Under the pieces are notes generated by a model. The model saw only the letters and a list, made by a program, of their open reading frames with translations, did no database searches and was not told the DNA's origin. Position numbers and translations under genes: made by a program. Below, one piece after another: positions 1 through 6,592 of a DNA stretch of 22,219 bases. The DNA is from Oribacterium sp. UBA3737 (lineage in GTDB: Bacteria > Bacillota_A > Clostridia > Lachnospirales > Lachnospiraceae): the NCBI GenBank assembly GCA_002371295.1, contig DFGZ01000088.1:1-22219 (forward strand), given 5' to 3'. Each line of letters begins with the position of its first letter. The first letter of the stretch is position 1.

Positions 1-29
1 GGTCATAGGTTCGAGCCCTATAGGCCCCA
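1..29 (+). tRNA. tRNA 3' end (T arm and acceptor strand), isoacceptor unknown
   Basis: Only the 3' third of a tRNA is present. The T stem ATAGG (5-9) pairs with CCTAT (17-21) around the loop TTCGAGC, followed by the 7-base acceptor strand AGGCCCC and discriminator A at 29. The next bases are Ts, so CCA is not encoded and must be added enzymatically. The missing 5' acceptor strand would be about GGGGCCT; position 70 is C, so there is no G3-U70 pair and tRNA-Ala is unlikely. The anticodon lies outside the window. Confidence 0.88.
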
Positions 30-40
30 TTTTTATTTTT

Positions 41-66
41 GCAGGACTATATGTCCTGCTTTTTTT
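41..66 (+). terminator. Rho-independent terminator of the tRNA transcript
   Basis: A 7-bp perfect stem, GCAGGAC (41-47) with GTCCTGC (53-59), has the loop TATAT and is followed by seven Ts. It sits 12 bases after the tRNA end and would terminate the tRNA transcript. Confidence 0.88.
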
Positions 67-90
67 GTATTCGCTAAATAGCGGTTATAA

Positions 91-120
91 TTGACTAACC
101 ATACAGCAATGATAGATAAT
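91..120 (+). promoter_or_regulatory. Putative sigma-A promoter for mntP
   Basis: TTGACT at 91-96 is followed by a -10-like segment: TAGATA at 113-118 (spacer 16) or GATAAT at 115-120 (spacer 18). The predicted transcript would start near 125, leaving an untranslated leader of about 25 bases. That is too short for a yybP-ykoY manganese riboswitch, so any manganese control would have to act at the DNA level. Confidence 0.5.
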
Positions 121-151
121 ACTCGCTTGTTTATTTCAAGGAGTCTACTTT

Positions 152-769
152 ATGAGTTTAACATATTCATTTATCATAAACAGCATTATTCTGGGAGTCG
201 GACTTGCTATGGACGCATTTTCCGTATCACTTGCCAATGGGCTGAACAATACTAAAATGAGAATATCGGAGATGGTACGGATAGCAGGATGCTTTGCCTT
301 TTTTCAGTGGTTCATGCCTTTAACAGGCTGGATATGTATTCATAGCATAGTGCTTTACTTTCAGTCATTTCAGAAGTTTATTCCATGGATTGCCCTGATT
401 CTTCTCTCCTATATCGGTGGAAACATGATACTGGAGGGAATTAGAAAGAAAGAAGACGATGATTCATCCGGTGCGGAAGATAACGATTCAAACGAAGCAA
501 TTACCAGACTGGCAAGCGGTACACTCATAATGCAGGGTATAGCCACTTCCATAGATGCGCTTTCCGTTGGGTTTACCATTGCCAATTATCATTTTGCTGA
601 AGCGATGTTGTGCTCCGTGCTGATAGCTGTCACAACCTTTATTATCTGTATTGCCGGATTGAAAATAGGACGTGTCGCAGGTACCAGACTCAGCAACAAA
701 GCAGATATATTGGGAGGGCTTATCCTCATAGGAATTGGACTGGAAATTTTTATTACGAATATATTCTGA
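152..769 (+). CDS. mntP: Manganese efflux pump MntP
   Basis: A 205-residue polytopic membrane protein of the MntP (formerly YebN, DUF204) family, which exports Mn(II) across the cytoplasmic membrane. Two homologous halves each carry the family's signature: GLAMDAFSVSLANG near residues 17-30 and GIATSIDALSVGF near 128-140. The buried aspartates D21 and D135 are the expected metal-pathway residues. About six hydrophobic segments are visible, with a charged acidic loop (KKEDDDSSGAEDND) near residues 98-112 between the halves. Length is typical of the family. The ATG follows AAGGAG (138-143) at a normal distance. It appears monocistronic, with its own promoter and a hairpin after the stop. Substrate specificity is taken from the family. 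Confidence 0.93.
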   Translation: MSLTYSFIINSIILGVGLAMDAFSVSLANGLNNTKMRISEMVRIAGCFAFFQWFMPLTGWICIHSIVLYFQSFQKFIPWIALILLSYIGGNMILEGIRKKEDDDSSGAEDNDSNEAITRLASGTLIMQGIATSIDALSVGFTIANYHFAEAMLCSVLIAVTTFIICIAGLKIGRVAGTRLSNKADILGGLILIGIGLEIFITNIF

Positions 770-777
770 TTAATGAT

Positions 778-799
778 CTGTCCGTGATGTGCCGGACAG
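778..799 (+). other. Hairpin after mntP
   Basis: CTGTCCG (778-784) pairs perfectly with CGGACAG (793-799) around an 8-base loop. No U-tract follows, so it may stabilise the mRNA end or be a weak terminator. Confidence 0.4.
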
Positions 800-818
800 T
801 CGCCCAGCGCTATAATAT

Positions 819-847
819 TTGTAAAAGTCTTTAAAAACTGATATGAT
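819..847 (+). promoter_or_regulatory. Putative promoter for the AraC-type gene
   Basis: TTGTAA (819-824), a 17-base spacer and TATGAT (842-847) form a reasonable sigma-A promoter with a start near 854. This placement fits translation from ATG 910 rather than from the earlier in-frame ATG at 874, which has no ribosome binding site. Confidence 0.5.
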
Positions 848-909
848 AATATTGCCATTAATTATTACATTTTATGAACCTTGCTTTGCTTGTTGATTTG
901 GAGAGATAC

Positions 910-1812
910 ATGGCAATATCGGATAATACCAATATAGTTGAAAAGGGCAAAATTCTGCTCAAGCAGGAAAATTATGAGATTCCTGTCAGTTTTTTTGAAA
1001 AGAATCTTGAGCGTATGGAGCTGCCTTGGCATTGGCAGGACGGACTTGAAGTCTGCATTGTAAAAAAGGGTCAGGTGGAAGTTTGCGTTGAAGCCGAACG
1101 TTATCTGATGAACGAAGGAGAGGGCTTCTTCGTGAATTCGGGTGCATTGAATGCATGCCGGCAGTTACCGGAATCATCAGGAGAATGTATAGTAAGATCC
1201 ATTGTTTTCGATCCGAGGACCGATTCGGATGCGACTGAAAGCTTATTTTTTAACAGCTATATCGCTCCCTTATTCAGTATTGAAGCTTTTAAGGGAACGG
1301 CATTGTCGCTTGATGTGGCATGGCATAAAGAAATTCTCAGACTATTCAGCAATTTGTGGAAGTCCTCCCTTGAAGAGGATGAATCTGATGAAAAGGCTGC
1401 CATAGCAACCATGTCACAGATGGTATTTCTTTTATCTTCCCACAGTGCAGAGGAACCAAGAGTCACTTCTTCAAAGGAAACGAGAGATGCGGAACGTATC
1501 CGTATCATGCTTAATTATATTGATGAACACTACAGGGATGATCTCAATGTTTCCGTCCTGTCAGACAGTGCAGAGATCAGCGAATCGGAAGCCATGAGGT
1601 GTTTCCACAATATGCTTGGTACCACACCTATTCAATATGTTAAAAATTATCGGATAAGAAAGGCGGCTGAGATGCTGCAGATTTCCGACGAAAAAATAGT
1701 AGATATAGCAATTGACTGTGGTTTCCAGGATATGAGTTATTTTGCAAAGACCTTTAGGGAATCGAAGGGTATTACCCCGACAGACTATAGAGAAAAATAT
1801 AAAAAACCATAA
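910..1812 (+). CDS. AraC-family transcriptional regulator
   Basis: A 300-residue cytoplasmic regulator. The N-terminal part (about residues 15-115) resembles a cupin-type ligand-sensing domain (LPWHWQDGLEVCIVKKGQVEV, then a YLMNEGEGFFVNSG turn). The last 105 residues form a double helix-turn-helix AraC domain ending in the second-helix signature IAIDCGFQDMSYFAKTFRES and GITPTDYRE. The start is placed at ATG 910 because GGAGAG (900-905) precedes it; an in-frame ATG at 874 has no such site. It lies between mntP and a MocR gene, which begins about 30 bases after its stop. Related two-domain AraC proteins often respond to sugars or other small molecules, but nothing here identifies the ligand or target. 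The family call is secure. Confidence 0.93.
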   Translation: MAISDNTNIVEKGKILLKQENYEIPVSFFEKNLERMELPWHWQDGLEVCIVKKGQVEVCVEAERYLMNEGEGFFVNSGALNACRQLPESSGECIVRSIVFDPRTDSDATESLFFNSYIAPLFSIEAFKGTALSLDVAWHKEILRLFSNLWKSSLEEDESDEKAAIATMSQMVFLLSSHSAEEPRVTSSKETRDAERIRIMLNYIDEHYRDDLNVSVLSDSAEISESEAMRCFHNMLGTTPIQYVKNYRIRKAAEMLQISDEKIVDIAIDCGFQDMSYFAKTFRESKGITPTDYREKYKKP

Positions 1813-1830
1813 TAAACCATGAAAAACCAT
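1804..1830 (+). repeat. Three AAACCAT direct repeats at 10-bp spacing
   Basis: AAACCAT occurs at 1804-1810, 1814-1820 and 1824-1830, exactly one helical turn apart, spanning the stop codon of the AraC gene and ending just before the MocR ribosome binding site. A fourth copy with a 9-base match (ATAAACCAT) lies at 3110-3118 after the MocR stop. MocR proteins such as GabR bind short direct repeats, so this is a candidate autoregulatory operator; that role is inferred. Confidence 0.6.
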
Positions 1831-1844
1831 AAGGACTTCGATAG

Positions 1845-3092
1845 GTGATGGAAAATAAATCTGCAGCTTATCTCAGGATATATACAAAACTCAGAGAACA
1901 AATAGTTAACGGCAGTTATAAAAACGGTGACAGACTGCCTTCCAAGAGAATGATGGCGGATGAAACAGGCACCAGTGTCATTACCATAGAACATGCTTAT
2001 GGGCTTCTTCAGGATGAAGGCTACATAGAAGCAAGAGAAAGAAGCGGATATTTTGTCTGCTATTCGGATGAAGATCTGTTTCCGATTTCAGATTATGTCA
2101 TGCCGGATTTCTCGGATATGCCTATTTCTCCCACAAAAAAAGAGTGTGACGAAGAAAAGCAGAAACAGGGAAGTGCTCTTCCGGATTATAATGAAATAGC
2201 ATTTGAGGAATCAGGAAAACAGAATTTACATATGGCTCATGGAGTCATATATGAAAAATTGTTTACTGAAGAGGAGAGCAAGGATAAGGTATCTCCGGAT
2301 AAATATGAAGAAAACAAGTATACATTTCCGTTTCCGAGTTTTGCAAGGACCATAAGAAGAGTTCTGTCAGAATATGGTGAGAAGCTGCTGGAAAAGTCTC
2401 CAAATGAAGGTTCTCTTTTTCTGAGGGAAAGCATTGTAAGATATCTTAAAAGAAGCAGGGATATAAGTGTTGAGAGCTCTCAGATCCTGGTCGGAGCCGG
2501 ATCTGAATATCTCTACAGCCTTATAGTTCAAATGCTTGGAAGAGACAAGCTGTATGCATTGGAAGATCCTTCATATGAAAAAATCCGTAATGTATATGAG
2601 GCTAACGGAGCAAGTTGTGAGCTTTTGAAGCTGGGTTCAACAGGCATACACTCAAGCGAGCTGAGAAGCTCACAAGCGCAGGTGCTTCATGTGACTCCTT
2701 TTGACAGCTATCCCAGCGGTGTAACAGCGACGGCAGGAAAAAGGCGAGAATATATTGCATGGGCTCAGAATCATGATGCAATGATCATTGAGGATGATTA
2801 TGCATCAGAGTTTTCTCCGTCAACAAAATCGGAAGATACCCTGTTTTCGTTGGAACCGGATCATTCGGTCATATACCTGAATACTTTCACGAAGACACTT
2901 TCTCCCGCTATCAGGGTAGGGTATATGCTTCTTCCAAAGGCTCTTTCGAACAGCCTTAAGCAGAAAATAGATTTCTACTCCTGCACAGTTCCTATGTTCG
3001 ACCAATACGTTCTTGCAGAGTTTCTAAACAGCGGTGATTTTGAACGACATGTAAACAGAGTTCGCAGGAGACGTCGTCAGGAAACGAAATAA
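1845..3092 (+). CDS. MocR-type (GntR-HTH plus aminotransferase-fold) regulator, C-terminally truncated
   Basis: A 415-residue chimeric regulator. Residues about 8-75 are a GntR winged helix (LREQIVNGSYKNGDRLPSKR, then AYGLLQDEGYIEARERSGYF). An unusually long, charged linker leads to a class I aminotransferase-like domain with IIEDDY and the PLP-lysine motif TFTKTLSPAIRVGYM (lysine near residue 350). Full MocR proteins usually run to about 460-480 residues; this one stops after FERHVNRVRRRRRQETK, where the family normally continues into the small C-terminal domain. Another reading frame immediately downstream carries what looks like that missing end (see 3065-3184), suggesting a deletion plus frameshift. 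GTG 1845 or ATG 1848 could start translation; AAGGA at 1831-1835 is 9 or 12 bases upstream. The DNA-binding half appears intact, so it may still bind DNA while PLP sensing is compromised. Confidence 0.85.
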   Translation: MMENKSAAYLRIYTKLREQIVNGSYKNGDRLPSKRMMADETGTSVITIEHAYGLLQDEGYIEARERSGYFVCYSDEDLFPISDYVMPDFSDMPISPTKKECDEEKQKQGSALPDYNEIAFEESGKQNLHMAHGVIYEKLFTEEESKDKVSPDKYEENKYTFPFPSFARTIRRVLSEYGEKLLEKSPNEGSLFLRESIVRYLKRSRDISVESSQILVGAGSEYLYSLIVQMLGRDKLYALEDPSYEKIRNVYEANGASCELLKLGSTGIHSSELRSSQAQVLHVTPFDSYPSGVTATAGKRREYIAWAQNHDAMIIEDDYASEFSPSTKSEDTLFSLEPDHSVIYLNTFTKTLSPAIRVGYMLLPKALSNSLKQKIDFYSCTVPMFDQYVLAEFLNSGDFERHVNRVRRRRRQETK

Positions 3093-3184
3093 GTGATATA
3101 CTCTTACTGATAAACCATAAAGAATCAGAAATCCAATGGATACAAAAAGGAGCTGACGTTTCTATAGAAAAAGGAAGTATTTGA
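3065..3184 (+). pseudogene. Out-of-frame remnant of the MocR C-terminus
   Basis: In a frame different from the upstream gene, the DNA stays open through this region to a TGA at 3182-3184 and reads ...GNEISDILLLINHKESEIQ followed by WIQKGADVSIEKGSI. This resembles the usual MocR stretch in which a GLHFLL-like strand is followed by a helix containing (S)EEEL..KA...GV. Only about ten residues separate it from the conserved ERHVNRVRR block, against roughly 35 expected, so both a small deletion and a frame change seem to have occurred. This is a by-eye similarity. Confidence 0.45.
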
Positions 3185-3200
3185 AATAGAGGAGGGGATT

Positions 3201-3728
3201 ATGGGGGTTTTAAAAAATCTTAGAACAACTCATTTCTTTTGGGATTTGAGCAGTGAATTTATTCATCTTCTAGGCTTTGCAGGCATCATATGTGCGGTGG
3301 ACCAGATGCTGAAGAGTGCCATTGATACGGAACCGGAATCCAATTTCCCAAGGGAGATGCCTCATACAAAGGGCTATGTAAAGATTATGAGAGCTCACAA
3401 TCCCGGTTTTTCAAGAGGGCATCTGGGCAAGTATCCTGAGTTCGTAAAGCTAAGCTCTGTTGCAGCTGTAGGCTTTCTTACAGGAGGACTTCAGTATCTT
3501 ACAAGCTTTTATCCAAAAAAATATAAGCTTAGGAAGCTTGGAATCGCCATAGTTATAGGTGGTGCATTGTCCAATGTTCTGGACCGGGTCGTAAATGGCG
3601 AAGTCACAGATTATCTGAACATTCAGGTCACCGGGCTCAAGACCCTTATAGTGAATATTGGGGATATCGCCATATATATAGGTGGAATTATCTATGCGCT
3701 GGCAGCCCTTTTTGGAAAGGACGACTGA
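3201..3728 (+). CDS. lspA: Lipoprotein signal peptidase II (LspA)-like membrane protease
   Basis: A 175-residue membrane protein with about four hydrophobic segments. The LspA blocks occur in order: DQMLK (D34-K38), HNPGFSRG (N67, G69; the usual N-x-G block), GGALSNVLDR (120-129), then the catalytic aspartates in VTDYL (D137) and VNIGD (D155). The spacing of 18 residues between the aspartates is normal. LspA removes signal peptides from diacylglyceryl-modified prolipoproteins. The protein is divergent: FNxAD is VNIGD here, the first loop is long, and the N terminus begins with an extra soluble stretch. GGAGGGG (3191-3197) is directly upstream of the ATG. It is followed by a terminator and then secDF, another export gene. 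It could be the main enzyme or a specialised paralogue. Confidence 0.78.
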   Translation: MGVLKNLRTTHFFWDLSSEFIHLLGFAGIICAVDQMLKSAIDTEPESNFPREMPHTKGYVKIMRAHNPGFSRGHLGKYPEFVKLSSVAAVGFLTGGLQYLTSFYPKKYKLRKLGIAIVIGGALSNVLDRVVNGEVTDYLNIQVTGLKTLIVNIGDIAIYIGGIIYALAALFGKDD

Positions 3729-3801
3729 GCAGGTACTGCAGTAAACTGATGCTTCAGTTTACATATTCATCTTAGAAGAGTGCACTTTAATACATAAAAG
3801 C

Positions 3802-3836
3802 AAAAAATGTGATCCGAAAGGGTCACATTTTTGTTT
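3802..3836 (+). terminator. Rho-independent terminator after lspA-like gene
   Basis: A 13-bp stem (3803-3815 with 3820-3832, one G-U pair) closes on a GAAA tetraloop. The stem begins with an A-run and ends with a T-run continuing into GTTT, so it may act in both orientations. Confidence 0.85.
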
Positions 3837-3903
3837 AGAAGGAAAGGGAATGATTTTTCTTTGGCCGGAAACATGGGAGGAATTCACCGTTCCTATTAAT
3901 TTC

Positions 3904-3932
3904 TTGTCAGAAACAAGCAGTTTTGTTATAAT
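3904..3932 (+). promoter_or_regulatory. Strong sigma-A promoter for secDF
   Basis: TTGTCA (3904-3909), a 17-base spacer and TATAAT (3927-3932) preceded by an extended -10 TGT. Predicted start near 3939, giving a leader of about 76 bases. A weaker second candidate is TTGACG (3944-3949) with TCTATA (3968-3973). Because this promoter lies inside the longer in-frame ORF, translation of secDF must begin downstream at 4015. Confidence 0.8.
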
Positions 3933-4014
3933 ATCGTTTGCTGTTGACGTAGAAAAATTGCTTATTTTCTATAGGAGCAACAGTAAATATTTACAAAAAA
4001 AGGAAGATATTCCA

Positions 4015-6204
4015 ATGAACAACAAGCTTAAGGGAGCGCTCACACTACTCCTGATTCTGGCTATCACAGCCGGTTTCTGTTTCTTGGGAGTAAACGGCGC
4101 AGGAGACATTAAACTGGGTCTCGATCTGAATGGTGGTGTTTCTATCACATATCAGACAGTTGATCCTGACCCAACATCGGAGCAGATGTCCGATACTATT
4201 TACAAGCTTCAGCTGAAGGCACAGGGCTATTCAACAGAAGCACAGGTTTACCAGGAGGGTAACAATCGTATAAACATTGATATCCCCGGTGCAACAGATG
4301 CCAATGAAATTCTTGCTGAGCTCGGTGAGCCGGGTACATTGCAGTTTGCAGACAGCACAGGTGCAGTGCTTCTTACAGGTGATGACGTAAAGAATGCTAC
4401 AGCCGGCATGACAAACGATAAGGGTAAGAATGAGTATATCATTCAGCTTACATTCAATGATTCAGGTGCCCAGAAGTTCGCAGATGCAACAGCAGCCAAT
4501 GTAGGAAAGCCTATTTTCATTATTTATAACGATAATGTTATCTCAGCTCCTACAGTTCAGGAGGCTATCTCAGGCGGACAGGCATCCATCACAGGACTTA
4601 CAGATTATGAGGAAGCTACAAGAATCGCATCAACAATCCGTATCGGTGCCCTTCCTGTTCAGCTTACAGAATTAAGATCCAATGTTATCGGTGCAACACT
4701 TGGTCAGGAGGCGATTTCCACATCTCTTAAGGCCGGCGCTATCGGATTAGGACTTGTAATGCTCTTCATGATACTTGTATATCTCCTCCCGGGATTTACA
4801 GCTTCACTTGCACTTGTTATGTACACAGGTCTTGAGTTGGTTATCTTACAGGCATTTGAAGTTACACTTACACTTCCGGGTATTGCAGGTATCATCCTTT
4901 CAATCGGTATGGCGGTTGATGCCAATGTCATCATCTTCACTCGTATCAAGGAAGAGCTTGGTCTCGGAAACAGTGTAGAGGGCTCAATCAAGGCCGGCTA
5001 CAGCAAGGCTCTTTCCGCTATCCTTGATGGTAATATCACAACACTTATTGCAGCGGCTGTGCTCTATCTCAGAGGTTCAGGTACTGTTAAGGGCTTTGCA
5101 ACAACTCTTGCAATCGGTATCGTTATATCCCTTATCACAGCACTTTTCGTAACCCGTGGACTTCTTTGGTGCTTCGTTCAGTTCGGAGCAACAAATCCTA
5201 AGCTCTATGGAGTTCGTAAGGAAATAAAGATAATTGACTTTATCAAGTTCAGAAAGATCGCATACACAGCATCCGCTATAGTTATTCTTGCAGGCTTTGT
5301 GTTCCTTGGCATGAACAAGGCTTCAATCGGAAATCTTTTCAACTATGATCTCGATTTCCAGGGCGGTTCATCAACAAATGTTACTTTTAACGAGGATCTT
5401 TCTCTTGAGGAGATCGACGCAAAGGTTTCTCCGATATTCAAGGAGGTAACCGGTGGAGATGCTTCTGTAATGGCATCAAAGGTTTCAGGAACCAATGAGG
5501 TCATCATCAAGACAAGAACTCTTACAACGGAAGAGCGTACAAAGCTTTACAAGGATCTCGTAGATACATTCTCGGTTGACGAGAACAAGATCACAACAGA
5601 GAACATTTCCGGTGCGGTTTCAAGAGAAATGAAGATCGATGCAGTTTGGGCATTTGTTATCGCTATAATCTGTATGCTGATCTACATCTGGATCCGTTTC
5701 AAGGATGTCAAGTTCGCTTCAGCATCAGTTCTGGCTCTTACACACGATGTACTTATTACTGTAGCTTTCTATGCAGGACTTAAGTGGGCTGTAGGTTCAA
5801 CCTTCATCGCTTGTATCCTTACCATCGTAGGTTACTCCATCAATGCTACTATCGTTGTATTTGACCGTATAAGAGAAAATCTTGCTGATCCTGAGATGAA
5901 GAAGGATGTGGGCGCATGTGTAAATACTGCTATATCACAGACACTTACACGTTCCATCAACACATCACTTACAACCTTCATCATGGTCATCGTGCTTTAC
6001 ATCCTTGGTGTTTCTTCAATTCGTGATTTCACACTGCCTCTTATGGTAGGTATCGCAGCCGGTGCATGGTCATCAATCACTATTGCCGGTCCGCTCTGGT
6101 TCGACCTTTCAAACTGGGCGAAGAAGAGAAGAGCAGATAAGCTTGCAAAAGAAAAGGCTGAAAAGGCTGAGGCTAAGGCTGCAAAGAAGGCTGCCGTAAA
6201 CTAA
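4015..6204 (+). CDS. secDF: Fused protein-export membrane protein SecDF
   Basis: A 729-residue fusion of SecD and SecF, the RND-like proton-driven subunits that assist SecYEG/SecA translocation on the outer face of the membrane. The SecD half starts with a membrane helix (about 7-25), then LGLDLNGGVSITYQT, a large periplasm-equivalent domain with YEEATRIASTIRIGALPVQL, and membrane helices carrying GMAVDANVIIFTRIKEE near residue 298. The SecF half has DLDFQGGSS near 443 and the matching helix motif VGYSINATIVVFDRIREN near 605. The tail is a short Lys/Ala-rich cytoplasmic extension. ATG 4015 is chosen over the in-frame ATG at 3850 because AGGA (4001-4004) precedes it and the promoter sits between them. 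No yajC is visible; tgt, a common neighbour, follows after the gap. Confidence 0.95.
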   Translation: MNNKLKGALTLLLILAITAGFCFLGVNGAGDIKLGLDLNGGVSITYQTVDPDPTSEQMSDTIYKLQLKAQGYSTEAQVYQEGNNRINIDIPGATDANEILAELGEPGTLQFADSTGAVLLTGDDVKNATAGMTNDKGKNEYIIQLTFNDSGAQKFADATAANVGKPIFIIYNDNVISAPTVQEAISGGQASITGLTDYEEATRIASTIRIGALPVQLTELRSNVIGATLGQEAISTSLKAGAIGLGLVMLFMILVYLLPGFTASLALVMYTGLELVILQAFEVTLTLPGIAGIILSIGMAVDANVIIFTRIKEELGLGNSVEGSIKAGYSKALSAILDGNITTLIAAAVLYLRGSGTVKGFATTLAIGIVISLITALFVTRGLLWCFVQFGATNPKLYGVRKEIKIIDFIKFRKIAYTASAIVILAGFVFLGMNKASIGNLFNYDLDFQGGSSTNVTFNEDLSLEEIDAKVSPIFKEVTGGDASVMASKVSGTNEVIIKTRTLTTEERTKLYKDLVDTFSVDENKITTENISGAVSREMKIDAVWAFVIAIICMLIYIWIRFKDVKFASASVLALTHDVLITVAFYAGLKWAVGSTFIACILTIVGYSINATIVVFDRIRENLADPEMKKDVGACVNTAISQTLTRSINTSLTTFIMVIVLYILGVSSIRDFTLPLMVGIAAGAWSSITIAGPLWFDLSNWAKKRRADKLAKEKAEKAEAKAAKKAAVN

Positions 6205-6305
6205 ATTCGGTGAACTAAGGTTACACTGAACCGCGAGAGGAAGCGGGACTGCCTCAGGCAACGACGGAGGACAGTACCGTACAAGTCTTTGGACTTGACG
6301 GAATT
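6204..6305 (+). other. Structured 3' untranslated region of secDF
   Basis: Several short helices can be drawn: AATTC (6204-6208) with GAATT (6301-6305) as a closing stem; CCGC (6231-6234) with GCGG (6243-6246); ACTG (6248-6251) with CAGT (6272-6275) or alternatively TGCC (6250-6253) with GGCA (6257-6260); and a strong arm with CCGT (6277-6280) and CAAGTC (6282-6287) pairing to GACTTG and ACGG (6292-6301) around TTTG. Only the last arm is convincing by itself. It lies upstream of the terminator and so is transcribed with secDF. Confidence 0.35.
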
Positions 6306-6325
6306 GGAATATTCTTATAAATTAG

Positions 6326-6353
6326 AGACCGACTCTTAGGAGCCGGTCTTTTT
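6326..6353 (+). terminator. Rho-independent terminator of secDF
   Basis: The stem 6326-6335 pairs with 6340-6349 (one A-C mismatch) around TTAG and is followed by a run of Ts to 6353. It ends the secDF transcript before the cloverleaf element. Confidence 0.82.
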
Positions 6354-6358
6354 AGTGC

Positions 6359-6517
6359 ATAAGTCCTGCGCCAAGCGGTGATGAATTCGTCAAGCTTGCT
6401 TGTAAGGATTCATCGCCATTTGGCACGACAACAGAAATCGAGAAGTAGCGCAAAAGCGCGAATTCGAGATTTCTGTAGCATTGCGAAAGCGTATGCGAAG
6501 CAATGCGTAGGACTTAT
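6359..6517. repeat. Cloverleaf-like palindromic intergenic element
   Basis: A 159-base segment bounded by 13-base inverted ends (6359-6371 with 6505-6517, fully pairable with one G-U), enclosing three hairpins. Arm 1: GCCAA (6370-6374) and GGTGATGAAT (6377-6386) with ATTCATCGCC (6408-6417) and TTGGC (6420-6424). Arm 2: ACAGAAATC (6431-6439) with GATTTCTGT (6468-6476) plus an inner GCGC-AAAA-GCGC. Arm 3: GCATTGC (6478-6484) with GCAATGC (6500-6506). The ends of arms 1 and 3 overlap the outer stem by a couple of bases, so they compete slightly. No protein is encoded. It could be a small non-autonomous mobile repeat or a structured RNA. A further hairpin, CCGGG (6537-6541) with CCCGG (6549-6553), lies before tgt. 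Confidence 0.6.
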
Positions 6518-6592
6518 ATTTATTTTATCTGAGGCTCCGGGCTGCTTTCCCGGGAAGCTTTATTGTTGAATCAAGAAATAGAGGTTCAGAAA

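Noticed and set aside
67..151. Manganese (yybP-ykoY) riboswitch upstream of mntP
   Set aside because: The untranslated leader is only about 25 bases and no conserved riboswitch core is visible.
6231..6300. RNase P or other housekeeping RNA in the secDF 3' UTR
   Set aside because: A GAGGAA-like string drew attention, but conserved cores of RNase P, tmRNA or SRP RNA are absent.
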